Assembly (NCBI RefSeq): GCF_016907845.1
Contig: NZ_JAFBCS010000001.1
Location: 186,001-250,000, forward strand
Reading direction: 5' to 3'
Length of the DNA stretch: 64,000 bases
From: Arcanobacterium pluranimalium
GTDB lineage: Bacteria > Actinomycetota > Actinomycetes > Actinomycetales > Actinomycetaceae
The translations under genes and the position numbers were made by a program. Shown in pieces: positions 50,465 through 59,562 of this stretch (position 1 is its first letter; each line of letters opens with the position of its first letter). A model generated the notes under the pieces. It did no database searches. It was not told where the DNA came from and worked only from the letters and a program-made list of their open reading frames with translations.

Positions 50465-53320
50465 GTGAATGATGAAATCAGCAATCAAATGCCACTAGGG
50501 CCACGCCGAACTGTGGTTTTAGTGGACGCTCCACAGCAGTGGGTACGCCATCCGGCCGACCTCGTTGGAGCAATATTTGCGCTGCTCTTCACAATCTTTT
50601 CCGGATTTTTGGCCGTCTACGCTCAAACCACCACGCTCGCCGTCACATCGGACGTGCGTACAGCGACGTCGTCGGTAATCCAAACCGTGCTTCTCGTACC
50701 CGTCAATGTGCTCGAAGGCCTCGTCTCGTTCGTTCTACCAGCGTTTCTCTTCGCTTACGCCGTCGTACGACGCCGCTGGCGCACGATTGGCACGGCGCTT
50801 CTCGCTGCAACCATAGCCGTAGGAATCGCCCAACTTATTTCGATGGTGGCCGAACGGTGGTGGCCACAATCGACGTTTACCAGCCAATATGTGGAGGCAC
50901 TGACGATTCAGTCGTTCATTTCGTTGCTGCCATATGTGTCGGTGATCTGCGCATTCCTCACAGTGATGGGTTCAAGTAAACGCTCACAAATTGTGCGAAT
51001 CGGCTGGTGGCTACTCGGCGCCGTCGTGATATTTTCGGTGCTACAAGGGCAACAAACAATCACCGGAGCGCTGATCACCGTTTCGCTCGGTATTGCAGCC
51101 GGTATGTTTGCGCGCTGGTTGATTGGCTCCGAGCCGGATCGAGCGACCGGAAAAGACCTGGTAGACCTCGTTCGCCGTGCACAAATCGACGTCGCTGAGC
51201 TGATTCGAGTGGACGCCCTGCGCGACGACGAAGAAATCAGAGCATGGAACGTTATCACAACAGCCCCCATTGGGTATTCTGACCTGCAAGGACTCGTGCA
51301 ACTGCGCAAATTCCTCACCGGATCTGGCGCACAGTCCCAATCCAGCGATGCTGACGATGCCTTAAGCGACAAAGCCGCCAGCGGCACAACAACCGGCGCC
51401 AGCGGCACAACAACCGGCGCCAGCGCCGCAACTTCTGCAACCAGCACAACCAGCACAACCGTAGGAGTCGAAACGCCAGGCACCGCAACCAGCGGCAGCG
51501 ACGCAACCAGCGCAACCGCCCACGAATCCTCCGAGTACAAAACCGAGATCGACGCGCGGCATCTCGTATCTGCCGCCGAAAATCTCCAGGCCGCCGATAG
51601 TATCTCCGATGCACCACACATCGACGTTCGCTCGCTGCGGGAGACTGCCTGCCAGAAGTTCACGTTTACTTCGTCAAGCGAAGTCTCGCGCAACTACATA
51701 GCCACCGATGTTCATGGCGAACACTTTCACGTCTTTGTGCTCGATGAAGATCGTAAAATCCTCGGTCTGCTTGAGGGTGCGTGGGAAAAGATAAGGCTTA
51801 AGCTGGCATTCCGTCGTCGCCCTCAAACCTTGGCGGAAGCCGCCGAACAAATGACTCTCATGATGCTCAGCACTGAGCATGCAGGGATTGCGCCCGTGCG
51901 TTTTCATTCAACCAGCGGAAATGAATCCTCAATCTTGGTCATTAACCGGGCGATTTCAGATCCGGTGCTTTCAGAACACAGCACGGCACACATTACAGAT
52001 GCCCAGCTCGATGCCTTTTGGGGCGAATTATTGCTCGCTCACCAGCACGGTTTATGCCACGGAAGTATCACGCGTAATCACGTGACCGTCACCGAAAAAG
52101 GCTTGCAACTGCGAGCCTGGCAAGCTGGTTCAATCAATGCACCCGACACCGCCCGACGCATTGATCTTGCGCAAACCGTCTCGATGTTTGCTAGCGTTTT
52201 CGGAGTTCAGCGCGCCGTCGCTTCACTGAAACGCTCAATTCCACTCGACCAAATCGTGTCTCTTGCACCATTCTTGCAGCGCACGATCATGCCAAGCCAA
52301 ACGCGCGAAGCCTTCAAAGGCAATAAAAAATTCCAAGAGCTGCGCGATTCCCTGCAAATCGAAGTTCCTGAAACGAGCTCCGCCGAACCAGTTACCTTGC
52401 GCCGTTTCTCGATCAAGACGATCGTGACCGTAACTATCGGCGTGGTAGCAATATATTTGCTGCTTGGCTCGATGAATTTTCAAGACGTTTCCGAAGCGAT
52501 TCAAGAGGCCTCGGTATTCTGGATGGTTTCTTCCTTTATCGCAGGCCTAGTGACGTACATCGGCGCTGGTATCACGCTCAAAGCCTACACTCCCGAACGC
52601 TTACCGCTGCGCGATTCGGTTTTGGTGCAGGTAGCAGCCTCAGTGGTTACTTTGGTGGCGCCAGCAGGTATTGGCCCTGCTGCATTGAACTTGCGTTTTC
52701 TTCAAAAACGAGGGGTGGCGACGACGGCGGCGCTCGCTACGGTTTCGTTAGTGCAGCTAGCGCAGTTGGTCACTACCTTATTGCTACTTTTTGTGCTCAC
52801 ACTCGTCTCTGGCCAAATCACCTCTTTCTCCGCGCCATCAGCACCGACGCTAACGGTGATCGGAATTGTATTATCAGTGATCGGGGTGCTTTTCTTGATC
52901 CCGAAGCTGCGCACGTGGATTTGGGCCAAAGTGAAGCCCTCGCTAATCCAAGTTTGGCCGCGAATGCTATGGCTTGGTACTCACCCGCAGCGCATTTTAC
53001 TCGGACTCGCTGGCTCGGTGATTATGAGCGCAGCCTTTGTGTTGTGTTTTGGTTTCGCCCTCAAATCCTTTGGGTATGAACTTCCTATCGTTACCTTGGC
53101 CGTTACTTATCTTGTGGCGAACTCAGTTGGATCGGCTGTGCCATCGCCGGGCGGTATCGGACCAGTTGAGGCAGCGTTGACGGGTGGCTTAGCCATCGCC
53201 GGCGTTCCATATTCGGTGGCATTTTCCACTGCTGTGCTCTACCGCCTGTTCACATTCTGGGGTCGCGTGCCGATCGGTTGGTTGGCCTTGAGAATCGCTG
53301 ATCGGCGAAATATCATCTGA
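50465..53320 (+). CDS. MprF/AglD-type flippase-domain membrane protein with kinase-like middle domain
   Basis: A 951-residue protein. The N-terminus has about seven membrane segments (to ~residue 230). A Thr/Ser/Ala low-complexity stretch follows (about 295-355, with SGTTTGAS repeated). Residues ~390-630 resemble a degenerate protein-kinase or ABC1-like fold, including LLAHQHGLCHGSITRNHVTV where a catalytic HGDxxxxN would be expected but the aspartate is missing. The C-terminus (~660-945) is a UPF0104/LPG-synthase-type flippase domain (ASVVTLVAPAGIGPAALNLR, VPSPGGIGPVEAALTGGLAI). Such proteins act in lipid or glycolipid translocation. The GTG start is 8 bases after TAAAAT, so it may be leaderless. 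Confidence 0.78.
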   Translation: MNDEISNQMPLGPRRTVVLVDAPQQWVRHPADLVGAIFALLFTIFSGFLAVYAQTTTLAVTSDVRTATSSVIQTVLLVPVNVLEGLVSFVLPAFLFAYAVVRRRWRTIGTALLAATIAVGIAQLISMVAERWWPQSTFTSQYVEALTIQSFISLLPYVSVICAFLTVMGSSKRSQIVRIGWWLLGAVVIFSVLQGQQTITGALITVSLGIAAGMFARWLIGSEPDRATGKDLVDLVRRAQIDVAELIRVDALRDDEEIRAWNVITTAPIGYSDLQGLVQLRKFLTGSGAQSQSSDADDALSDKAASGTTTGASGTTTGASAATSATSTTSTTVGVETPGTATSGSDATSATAHESSEYKTEIDARHLVSAAENLQAADSISDAPHIDVRSLRETACQKFTFTSSSEVSRNYIATDVHGEHFHVFVLDEDRKILGLLEGAWEKIRLKLAFRRRPQTLAEAAEQMTLMMLSTEHAGIAPVRFHSTSGNESSILVINRAISDPVLSEHSTAHITDAQLDAFWGELLLAHQHGLCHGSITRNHVTVTEKGLQLRAWQAGSINAPDTARRIDLAQTVSMFASVFGVQRAVASLKRSIPLDQIVSLAPFLQRTIMPSQTREAFKGNKKFQELRDSLQIEVPETSSAEPVTLRRFSIKTIVTVTIGVVAIYLLLGSMNFQDVSEAIQEASVFWMVSSFIAGLVTYIGAGITLKAYTPERLPLRDSVLVQVAASVVTLVAPAGIGPAALNLRFLQKRGVATTAALATVSLVQLAQLVTTLLLLFVLTLVSGQITSFSAPSAPTLTVIGIVLSVIGVLFLIPKLRTWIWAKVKPSLIQVWPRMLWLGTHPQRILLGLAGSVIMSAAFVLCFGFALKSFGYELPIVTLAVTYLVANSVGSAVPSPGGIGPVEAALTGGLAIAGVPYSVAFSTAVLYRLFTFWGRVPIGWLALRIADRRNII

Positions 53321-53402
53321 TATTCGCAGCAAAACACTGCGAATTTCATGGGCTTACCCCTGAAATCTTTCGCGTAGTCGTTTTCAATGAGACAATAAGC
53401 AT

Positions 53403-55082
53403 ATGAACCAACGCGCTGGCAAACCTGCTCAATCAGAAGATCTTATCGACGTTGATGCACTCGTTAGTGCATATTACGATTGCGAACCTGATGTAAATAG
53501 CCCTGATCAAGCGGTTGTTTTTGGCACTTCAGGGCATCGCGGAAGCGCTTTTGATGGCGCTTTCAACGAAGCTCATATCGTTGCCACAACTCAGGCAATC
53601 GTTGAATATCGCAATAGTCAAGGTATCGACGGCCCGCTCTATATCGGGCGCGATACCCATGCGCTTTCTGAGCCAGCTGAACGCACAGCCCTTGAAGTAT
53701 TGGCAGCTAACGGAGTTGAAGTGCGCATCGACGCGCGCAATTCCTGGACTCCGACGCCCGCGGTGTCGCTCGCGATCCTCACTGCTAATGGCGCAGGTAA
53801 GAGCGACGGCGTGCGCACATACGGCCCTGGGTTGGCTGATGGGATCGTCATTACTCCTTCACACAACCCACCTCGAGACGGCGGATTCAAATACAATCCC
53901 CCACATGGCGGGCCGGCCGACTCTGATGCAACCAGCGTGATCGCCGCTCGCGCCAACGAGATTTTGCGCGAAGGTTGGAAGAGCGTCAAGCGTATTCCGT
54001 TTGAGCAGGCAGTAGCGGCGGAGACGACGCGTGGTCACGACTACCTTTCCTCTTACGTTGAGGATCTTGCGTCCGTCGTCGACTTTGATGTTATTCGCGA
54101 CGCCGGTGTGCGCATTGGCGCTGATCCGATGGGTGGCGCTTCCGCACAGTACTGGGGAGCGATCGCTGAACGCTACGGAATCGACTTGACCGTCGTCAAC
54201 CCTGAGGTGGATCCTACCTGGCGTTTTATGACGCTTGACTGGGATGGAAAAATCCGCATGGACTGCTCCTCACCTCATGCGATGGCATCTTTGCTTGAGC
54301 GTATGACCACAGACGCGCAGGGAAATACGGCGTTTGATATTGCTACCGGCAACGACGCCGATTCGGATCGACACGGAATCGTCACCCCAGATGCTGGGCT
54401 AATGAATCCGAACCACTACCTCGCCGTCGCTATCCAATACCTCTTCACCCACCGTGAGCAGTGGAATACCGACGCTGTGGGCAAAACGCTCGTTTCGTCG
54501 TCGTTGATCGACCGGGTTGTGGCAGGCATGGGTAAGAAGCTGGTAGAAGTGCCGGTTGGATTTAAGTGGTTTGTGCCGGGGCTGATTTCGGGCACGACCG
54601 GTTTTGGTGGCGAGGAGTCGGCAGGTGCTTCGTTCTTGCGTAAGAACGGCACAGTGTGGACCACCGATAAAGATGGCCTGGTAATGAACCTGCTAGCAGC
54701 AGAAATTCTCGCCGTGACTGGTAAGACGCCCTCGATTCTGCACCGCGAACTCACCGATCAATACGGCAAATCGGCCTACGCGCGCATCGATGCTGCGGCC
54801 ACCAAGGAGCAGAAAGCCAAACTTGGCGCGCTATCTCCTGACGATGTTACCGCTACTGAACTCGCAGGTGAACCGATCACTGCCCGCTTGGTGCGAGCGC
54901 CAGGAAATGATGCACCAATTGGCGGTTTGAAAGTGACCACTGAAAATGCTTGGTTTGCTGCGCGTCCATCCGGAACTGAGGACGTCTATAAGATTTATGC
55001 CGAGTCTTTCAAAGGCGCCGAACATCTCGCTCAGGTGCAAGAAGAGGCTAAGAAAGTGGTGAGCGCCGCGCTGGGCGCGTGA
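53403..55082 (+). CDS. pgm: Phosphoglucomutase (alpha-D-glucose phosphate-specific)
   Basis: A 559-residue alpha-D-phosphohexomutase. Landmarks: [20 protein letters not shown], the phosphoserine loop [16 protein letters not shown] (S153), the metal loop [12 protein letters not shown], the sugar loop [12 protein letters not shown] and the phosphate-binding [16 protein letters not shown]. It interconverts glucose 1- and 6-phosphate, linking glycogen and cell-wall sugar precursors to glycolysis. Single gene; short AT-rich upstream region. Confidence 0.95.
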   Translation: MNQRAGKPAQSEDLIDVDALVSAYYDCEPDVNSPDQAVVFGTSGHRGSAFDGAFNEAHIVATTQAIVEYRNSQGIDGPLYIGRDTHALSEPAERTALEVLAANGVEVRIDARNSWTPTPAVSLAILTANGAGKSDGVRTYGPGLADGIVITPSHNPPRDGGFKYNPPHGGPADSDATSVIAARANEILREGWKSVKRIPFEQAVAAETTRGHDYLSSYVEDLASVVDFDVIRDAGVRIGADPMGGASAQYWGAIAERYGIDLTVVNPEVDPTWRFMTLDWDGKIRMDCSSPHAMASLLERMTTDAQGNTAFDIATGNDADSDRHGIVTPDAGLMNPNHYLAVAIQYLFTHREQWNTDAVGKTLVSSSLIDRVVAGMGKKLVEVPVGFKWFVPGLISGTTGFGGEESAGASFLRKNGTVWTTDKDGLVMNLLAAEILAVTGKTPSILHRELTDQYGKSAYARIDAAATKEQKAKLGALSPDDVTATELAGEPITARLVRAPGNDAPIGGLKVTTENAWFAARPSGTEDVYKIYAESFKGAEHLAQVQEEAKKVVSAALGA

Positions 55083-55091
55083 TCCTCGTTC

Positions 55092-55133
55092 GATCAGCTC
55101 GGCTCGATCAGCTCGGCTCGATCAGCCTGAGCA
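55092..55133. repeat. 14-bp tandem repeat, three units
   Basis: GATCAGCTCGGCTC at 55092-55105 and 55106-55119, followed by a degenerate third unit. It begins 9 bp after the pgm stop. Confidence 0.75.
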
Positions 55134-55183
55134 GGTCAGGTGGGAGCGTGTGGCAACTTTTGGCAATCCAACCACATAATCTG

Positions 55184-55221
55184 GGATTTCTGCCTAGATT
55201 AGAAAAATAAGGCAGAAATCC
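55184..55221 (+). promoter_or_regulatory. Operator candidate upstream of the GH3 gene
   Basis: Perfect 12-bp inverted repeat GGATTTCTGCCT (55184-55195) / AGGCAGAAATCC (55210-55221) with a 14-bp centre that contains AT-rich promoter-like sequence. It ends 27 bp before the GH3 start. A LacI- or GntR-type regulator encoded downstream is a candidate ligand. Confidence 0.55.
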
Positions 55222-55248
55222 TTGCAAGGATGCACAAAAGGAGTTCAC

Positions 55249-57390
55249 ATGACCCGTCCTTGGGAAAATACCTCACTCGAACCGGCTGAACGCGCCCGTC
55301 TCCTCGTTGAGCATATGACGCTCGAGCAAAAAGTTGATCAGCTTGGCGGTGCTATGCAAACCATCAACCCCTACAAGCTCGACATTGACGATCCAGAAAT
55401 CAACCAGCTGCGCATTTGGCGTCACGCCGATCCAGTTGAAGAGCTAGGTATTCCGCGTTTCAATATCACGAATGGACCTGTAGGCGTGGGAATGGGCGAC
55501 GGCACGCCGTCTCCACCTGCAACAGCGCTCCCAGCTACACTCGGACTGGCTGCCACATTCGACCCTGAACTCGCCTATCGCTACGGCGAACTGGCTGGCA
55601 CTGAAACCAGGGCACTTGGCCAGCACCTGCTGGAAGGTCCTGGAATGTGCCTTGCCCGAATCATCACCGGCGGGCGAAATTTTGAGTATTTCTCCGAAGA
55701 TCCATATCTCTCAGGCGTCATGGGCGTGAACGTAACCCGCGGAATCCAAGACCAGGGAATCATCGCCGAAGCGAAGCATTTTGCCTTGAACGACGAAGAA
55801 GAACAGCGCTTCCGCTACGATGTGCAGTGCGACGAGAATGTGATGCGCGAACTCTACCTGCTTCCCTTTGAAATGACCGTTAAGGATGGCGAAGTTGGCT
55901 GCCTCATGGGCTCCTACCAGCGTCTCAACGGAACCTATGGCTGTGAAAACTATTGGTTGCTCACGAAAGTTTTGCGCGAAGATTGGGGCTTCACTGGTTA
56001 CGTCCAGTCCGATTTTTGGGCTGTGCGCTCAACGGCGCAGTCGCTCAACGCGGGCTTGGATCACGAAATGCCTGATCACAATTGGATGAACATGGACAAT
56101 ATCCAACATGCTCTCGACCAGTGCATTTTGGAAGAGAAAACCATTAATCGCGCCCTCATTCGCCGTTACACCCAAATGTTTAAGTTTGGGCAGTTTGATA
56201 ATGTTTACGAAGTTACGCCGATCGACGTCGAAGCCGGAGGAGCTTTCGCCCGCGAAGCCGCAGCTCGCGTGATTGTTCTGTTGAAGAACGACGCCGTTGC
56301 CGAACTTGGAGACGAGCCATTACTCCCGCTCGACCCAGCTACCGCCGGAAATATTCTCATTGTGGGAATCGACGATTTTGCGAATAATATTGCCAACTGT
56401 GGCGGCGGCTCCTCGCAGGTGATTCCACTTTATGAAGTGCCGCCGCGCGAAGGCATGATTGACGTTCTCGAAGAGCTCGGAGCTTCCAACAGCGTCGAGG
56501 TATTTACCGTCGCTGACGATATGAGCAACCTCGACGAAGCACGAAGCGCTGTTGCCGCTGCCGACACAGTCGTTGTGATGGCTGGTCTGATCACAACTGA
56601 GGGCAAAGACCAGCCGGATGCGAATCTGCCAAAGCGTCAGAACGAAATGCTCAACGCTTTGTTGGGCATCAACCCACGCACCGTGCTCGTGCTCAAAGAC
56701 GGCGATCCGATCATGATGCCGTGGCGCGATAAAGTGAGCTCCATTCTTGAATGTTTCAACCAGGGCGAAGAGGACGGTCACGCAGTTTCGGACGTGCTCT
56801 TCGGCGTCGTCAATCCCTCAGCTAAACTCCCCATTAGCTACCCTGCCTCGGAAAACGACACGTGTGTAGCGAATGACCCGTCACGCTATCCTGGCGTTGA
56901 TGAAGGTGCTGGTTATCCAGTTATGCGATACTCCGAAGGCCTCAATATGGGCTACCGCTGGCATCAATCCCAGCAGATCAAACCGATGTTTGAGTTTGGA
57001 TTCGGCCTGTCTTATACCACGTTCGATATCTCGCACCTCGAGGTCACTACCGACGACGTTCACACCGGAGCCGGTGCTCATGGCAAGGTACGCGTCGCCG
57101 CAAACGTCACTAATACAGGACGACGCGCGGGTGCCGAGGTTGTGCAGGTCTACCTCGGGATTCCGGTTGCAGGGCAGCCACCAAAACGACTCGTCGGTTT
57201 CCAGCGCGTCTATCTGCCCGCAGGTGAGACGCAACGCGTGACCGTGACGCTTGATCTCGCGGCGTCGTCGCACCCATTCGGCGTCTGGGATCGCAACGTG
57301 GACGACTTCGTCACGATGCCAGGCGAATACACGATTTACGTGGGCAATTCTTCCGAAAACACCCCACTCACGGCCACAATAGACCTCTAA
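55249..57390 (+). CDS. Glycoside hydrolase family 3 (beta-glucosidase-like)
   Basis: A 713-residue enzyme without signal peptide, so probably intracellular. The GH3 N-terminal barrel shows GPVGVGMGDGT, GPGMCLARIITGGRNFEYFS, EAKHFALNDEE and the nucleophile in VQSDFW (D255). The C-terminal sandwich (LLKND start near 345) and a fibronectin III-like end (TNTGRRAGAEVVQVYLG) complete the usual domain order. It likely removes terminal beta-linked sugars from imported oligosaccharides; the exact sugar is not readable. I chose ATG 55249, preceded by AAAGGAG. A LacI-family regulator follows, suggesting local control. Confidence 0.9.
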   Translation: MTRPWENTSLEPAERARLLVEHMTLEQKVDQLGGAMQTINPYKLDIDDPEINQLRIWRHADPVEELGIPRFNITNGPVGVGMGDGTPSPPATALPATLGLAATFDPELAYRYGELAGTETRALGQHLLEGPGMCLARIITGGRNFEYFSEDPYLSGVMGVNVTRGIQDQGIIAEAKHFALNDEEEQRFRYDVQCDENVMRELYLLPFEMTVKDGEVGCLMGSYQRLNGTYGCENYWLLTKVLREDWGFTGYVQSDFWAVRSTAQSLNAGLDHEMPDHNWMNMDNIQHALDQCILEEKTINRALIRRYTQMFKFGQFDNVYEVTPIDVEAGGAFAREAAARVIVLLKNDAVAELGDEPLLPLDPATAGNILIVGIDDFANNIANCGGGSSQVIPLYEVPPREGMIDVLEELGASNSVEVFTVADDMSNLDEARSAVAAADTVVVMAGLITTEGKDQPDANLPKRQNEMLNALLGINPRTVLVLKDGDPIMMPWRDKVSSILECFNQGEEDGHAVSDVLFGVVNPSAKLPISYPASENDTCVANDPSRYPGVDEGAGYPVMRYSEGLNMGYRWHQSQQIKPMFEFGFGLSYTTFDISHLEVTTDDVHTGAGAHGKVRVAANVTNTGRRAGAEVVQVYLGIPVAGQPPKRLVGFQRVYLPAGETQRVTVTLDLAASSHPFGVWDRNVDDFVTMPGEYTIYVGNSSENTPLTATIDL

Positions 57391-57406
57391 AGGAACGCGA
57401 GTTTCT

Positions 57407-57466
57407 TCACGTCTTTTTCAAAGGTCAGCGTCTCACTCACGTCTTTTTCAAAGGTCAGCGTCTCAC
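57407..57466. repeat. Exact 30-bp tandem duplication
   Basis: Two identical 30-bp units (57407-57436 and 57437-57466), each beginning TCACGTCTTTTTCAAAGGTC. It lies between the GH3 stop and the LacI operator. Each unit carries AAAGGTCAGC, not an obvious regulator site. Confidence 0.85.
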
Positions 57467-57488
57467 TGGGATTAGATATTTGTTTACA

Positions 57489-57554
57489 GCGCAATCTCCG
57501 CTATTTCTGAAGCTTATTGATAGTATCTAGGTAAGGAAATACCGGAGATTGCGC
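57489..57554 (+). promoter_or_regulatory. Long inverted repeat upstream of the LacI-family gene
   Basis: GCGCAATCTCCGCTATTTC (57489-57507) and its complement with one mismatch (57536-57554) flank a 28-bp centre holding TTGATA and TATCTA-like elements. It ends 32 bp before the regulator start. Arms this far apart could bind two repressor dimers around the promoter, fitting autoregulation. Confidence 0.5.
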
Positions 57555-57586
57555 GTAATGAACGCCGATACAAAGTCGAATCCAAG

Positions 57587-58621
57587 GTGGTGGGAAGTGT
57601 GCCGAAGCCGAAGCGAGTCACAATTTATGATGTTGCCCGGGAAGCTAAGGTTTCTCCATCAACCGTTTCGCGCGCGTTTTCCAATCCGGGACGAGTGAGC
57701 GCTGATACTTCGGCACATATTTTCGATGTGGCTCGTAAATTGGGCTTCCACGCAGTGGGTGCTTCCTATTCTGATCAGCGCGAAGAGAACCATACGCTCG
57801 CATTTGTGCTCGCGGATCTCTCGAATCCCGTTTATGCTTCGATGCTCGCAGGTTTTCAGGCCACCGCAACGAAGAATAATTATTCGGTGATCATTCTCAA
57901 CTCTCAGGAAAATGAAGCTCTTGAGCGGCGATCTGTGATGCATATTCTCGATACCGTAGATGGGATAGCTCTGGCAGCTTCACGCTTATCACCTGCTTCA
58001 ATCCTGAAAATTGAAAAGACGCGGCCTCTCGTATTATTGCATCGATACTCGGAGGGTCACACCTGCGTGGTGCCTGATACGTCGCACGGAATCGGGCAAA
58101 TATGTGAACATTTGGCACGTCTTGGCCATTGCAAATTGACGTATGTGTGCGGCCCAGAACTCTCGTGGGCGAATGCCATGCGGTGGCGCGCAGCCCAAGC
58201 CAAAGCTGCAGAAACAGGCATATCACTTATCCGTACCCAAAACTACACGCCTGATTTTGAAGGCGGCCAACGAGCAGCCGACGAATGGTGCACGAACCCT
58301 ACCTCCGCCGTCTTAGCATATAACGACCTCATGGCCTGTGGTTTCATGAAAGCAGCGGCGAAGAAAGGTTTTAACGTCCCTCGCGACGTCTCCGTTATCG
58401 GAATCGACGATTCGATCACCTGCACTATCGCCGAACCTGAGCTATCATCGCTCTCATCGGGAAGTTACGAAATCGGAGAGCAAGCTGCCCTTTCACTAAT
58501 CTGGCAGGCCGATAACCGTTCACGGCGCGACCGGCGCGTTATCACAGTGCCGACGACGTTCGTGGAACGTCAAAGCACCGGACCGCGAGCGCAGATTCCC
58601 CTCGAATCGCGTATGCTGTAA
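57587..58621 (+). CDS. LacI-family transcriptional regulator
   Basis: A 344-residue regulator. The N-terminal helix-turn-helix and hinge are visible: VTIYDVAREAKVSPSTVSRA and FSNPGRVS. The rest is the periplasmic-binding-like sensor domain (FVLADLSNPVYASMLAGF, YNDLMACGFMKAAAKKGF, VPRDVSVIGIDD). Translation starts at a GTG at 57587 or 57590 or possibly 57599. It is placed to control the GH3 gene just upstream in answer to a sugar. An adjacent GntR regulator follows. Confidence 0.92.
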   Translation: MVGSVPKPKRVTIYDVAREAKVSPSTVSRAFSNPGRVSADTSAHIFDVARKLGFHAVGASYSDQREENHTLAFVLADLSNPVYASMLAGFQATATKNNYSVIILNSQENEALERRSVMHILDTVDGIALAASRLSPASILKIEKTRPLVLLHRYSEGHTCVVPDTSHGIGQICEHLARLGHCKLTYVCGPELSWANAMRWRAAQAKAAETGISLIRTQNYTPDFEGGQRAADEWCTNPTSAVLAYNDLMACGFMKAAAKKGFNVPRDVSVIGIDDSITCTIAEPELSSLSSGSYEIGEQAALSLIWQADNRSRRDRRVITVPTTFVERQSTGPRAQIPLESRML

Positions 58622-58661
58622 GAACGCGAGTTGAGAACGAAAAACAAACGGAGCACGAAAA

Positions 58662-59417
58662 ATGGCACAAGTGTGGAAACCACAAATTTCGCTTGATCGT
58701 AGCCTTGACGTTCCCCTCCACGAGCAAATTTCCTATCCAATACAGCAGGCAATCATCGCCGGCGATATCGCACCGGGGACTTTGATTGAAAACGAACTTT
58801 CACTTGCTTCACGGCTGCGAGTCTCGCGGCCTACCACCCGGCACGCTTTACAAACTCTCGTTGATCAGGGTCTGCTCTTACGACGCCGGGGTTTCGGTAC
58901 CGTCGTCGCCCCTAAACCGCGACACAGACTCCAGGAGCCGTCGTCGTTATTCAACGACATACGGCGTTCCGGTGGCGTCTCCAATACCCAAATCCTGCGA
59001 TACCAAAAATGGCAGGCAGATGAAACTATCGCGCGGCGCTTGGAGTGCCCGATTGGCTCTGATGTGCTTGAACTGGAGCGTTTAAGATCGAAAGACGGCG
59101 TTCCGGTTGCGATTCTTTACAACTGGCTTCCGTTCCACTACGCACCGAACCCTGAACAGCTGCTCACCGTGGGGTTATATCAGCATTTGCAGCAGCTCGG
59201 AATTACCATCGCTTCAACACGGCAAAGCGTTGGCGCGCAGCGCCCAAAGCGCCCGGTTGCGCGGCTTTTGGGCATCACCACTCGCGATCCGATACTCACC
59301 ATTGAGCGCACGGCTTTTGACGCCGAGGGAAAGATCGTCGAATGGGGGTACCACTCTTATCGGGGTGACCGGTACCGCTATGACTCCACAGTTTTTTCAC
59401 AAGTTCCTGCGTCGTAG
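58662..59417 (+). CDS. GntR-family (HutC subfamily) transcriptional regulator
   Basis: A 251-residue regulator. The winged helix is visible at about residues 18-85 (LHEQISYPIQQAIIAGDIAP, LASRLRVSRPTTRHALQTLV), followed by a UTRA ligand domain (about 100-250), with RLRSKDGVPVAILYNWLPF and LTIERTAFDAEGKIVEWGYH. HutC-type proteins sense small sugars or amino sugars. It lies 40 bp after the LacI gene on the same strand; two sugar regulators beside one GH3 gene suggests dual control. Confidence 0.9.
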   Translation: MAQVWKPQISLDRSLDVPLHEQISYPIQQAIIAGDIAPGTLIENELSLASRLRVSRPTTRHALQTLVDQGLLLRRRGFGTVVAPKPRHRLQEPSSLFNDIRRSGGVSNTQILRYQKWQADETIARRLECPIGSDVLELERLRSKDGVPVAILYNWLPFHYAPNPEQLLTVGLYQHLQQLGITIASTRQSVGAQRPKRPVARLLGITTRDPILTIERTAFDAEGKIVEWGYHSYRGDRYRYDSTVFSQVPAS

Positions 59418-59562
59418 CAGCTGTGGCTTAGCGGGAGTTGTGACAAGTCATGTCGTTTGCGCAAGCTGGACCCTTTCGCAAGTCGTAACAAGTATAAAAA
59501 TACTGTTCTAGCCCACTTTTTCCAACTACCTGCCCATTCCTCAAACCAAGTAGGATGATGCT

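Noticed and set aside
55092-55133. CRISPR-like or att-like repeat after pgm
   Set aside because: Units are directly abutting without spacers, and no tRNA, integrase or cas gene is present.
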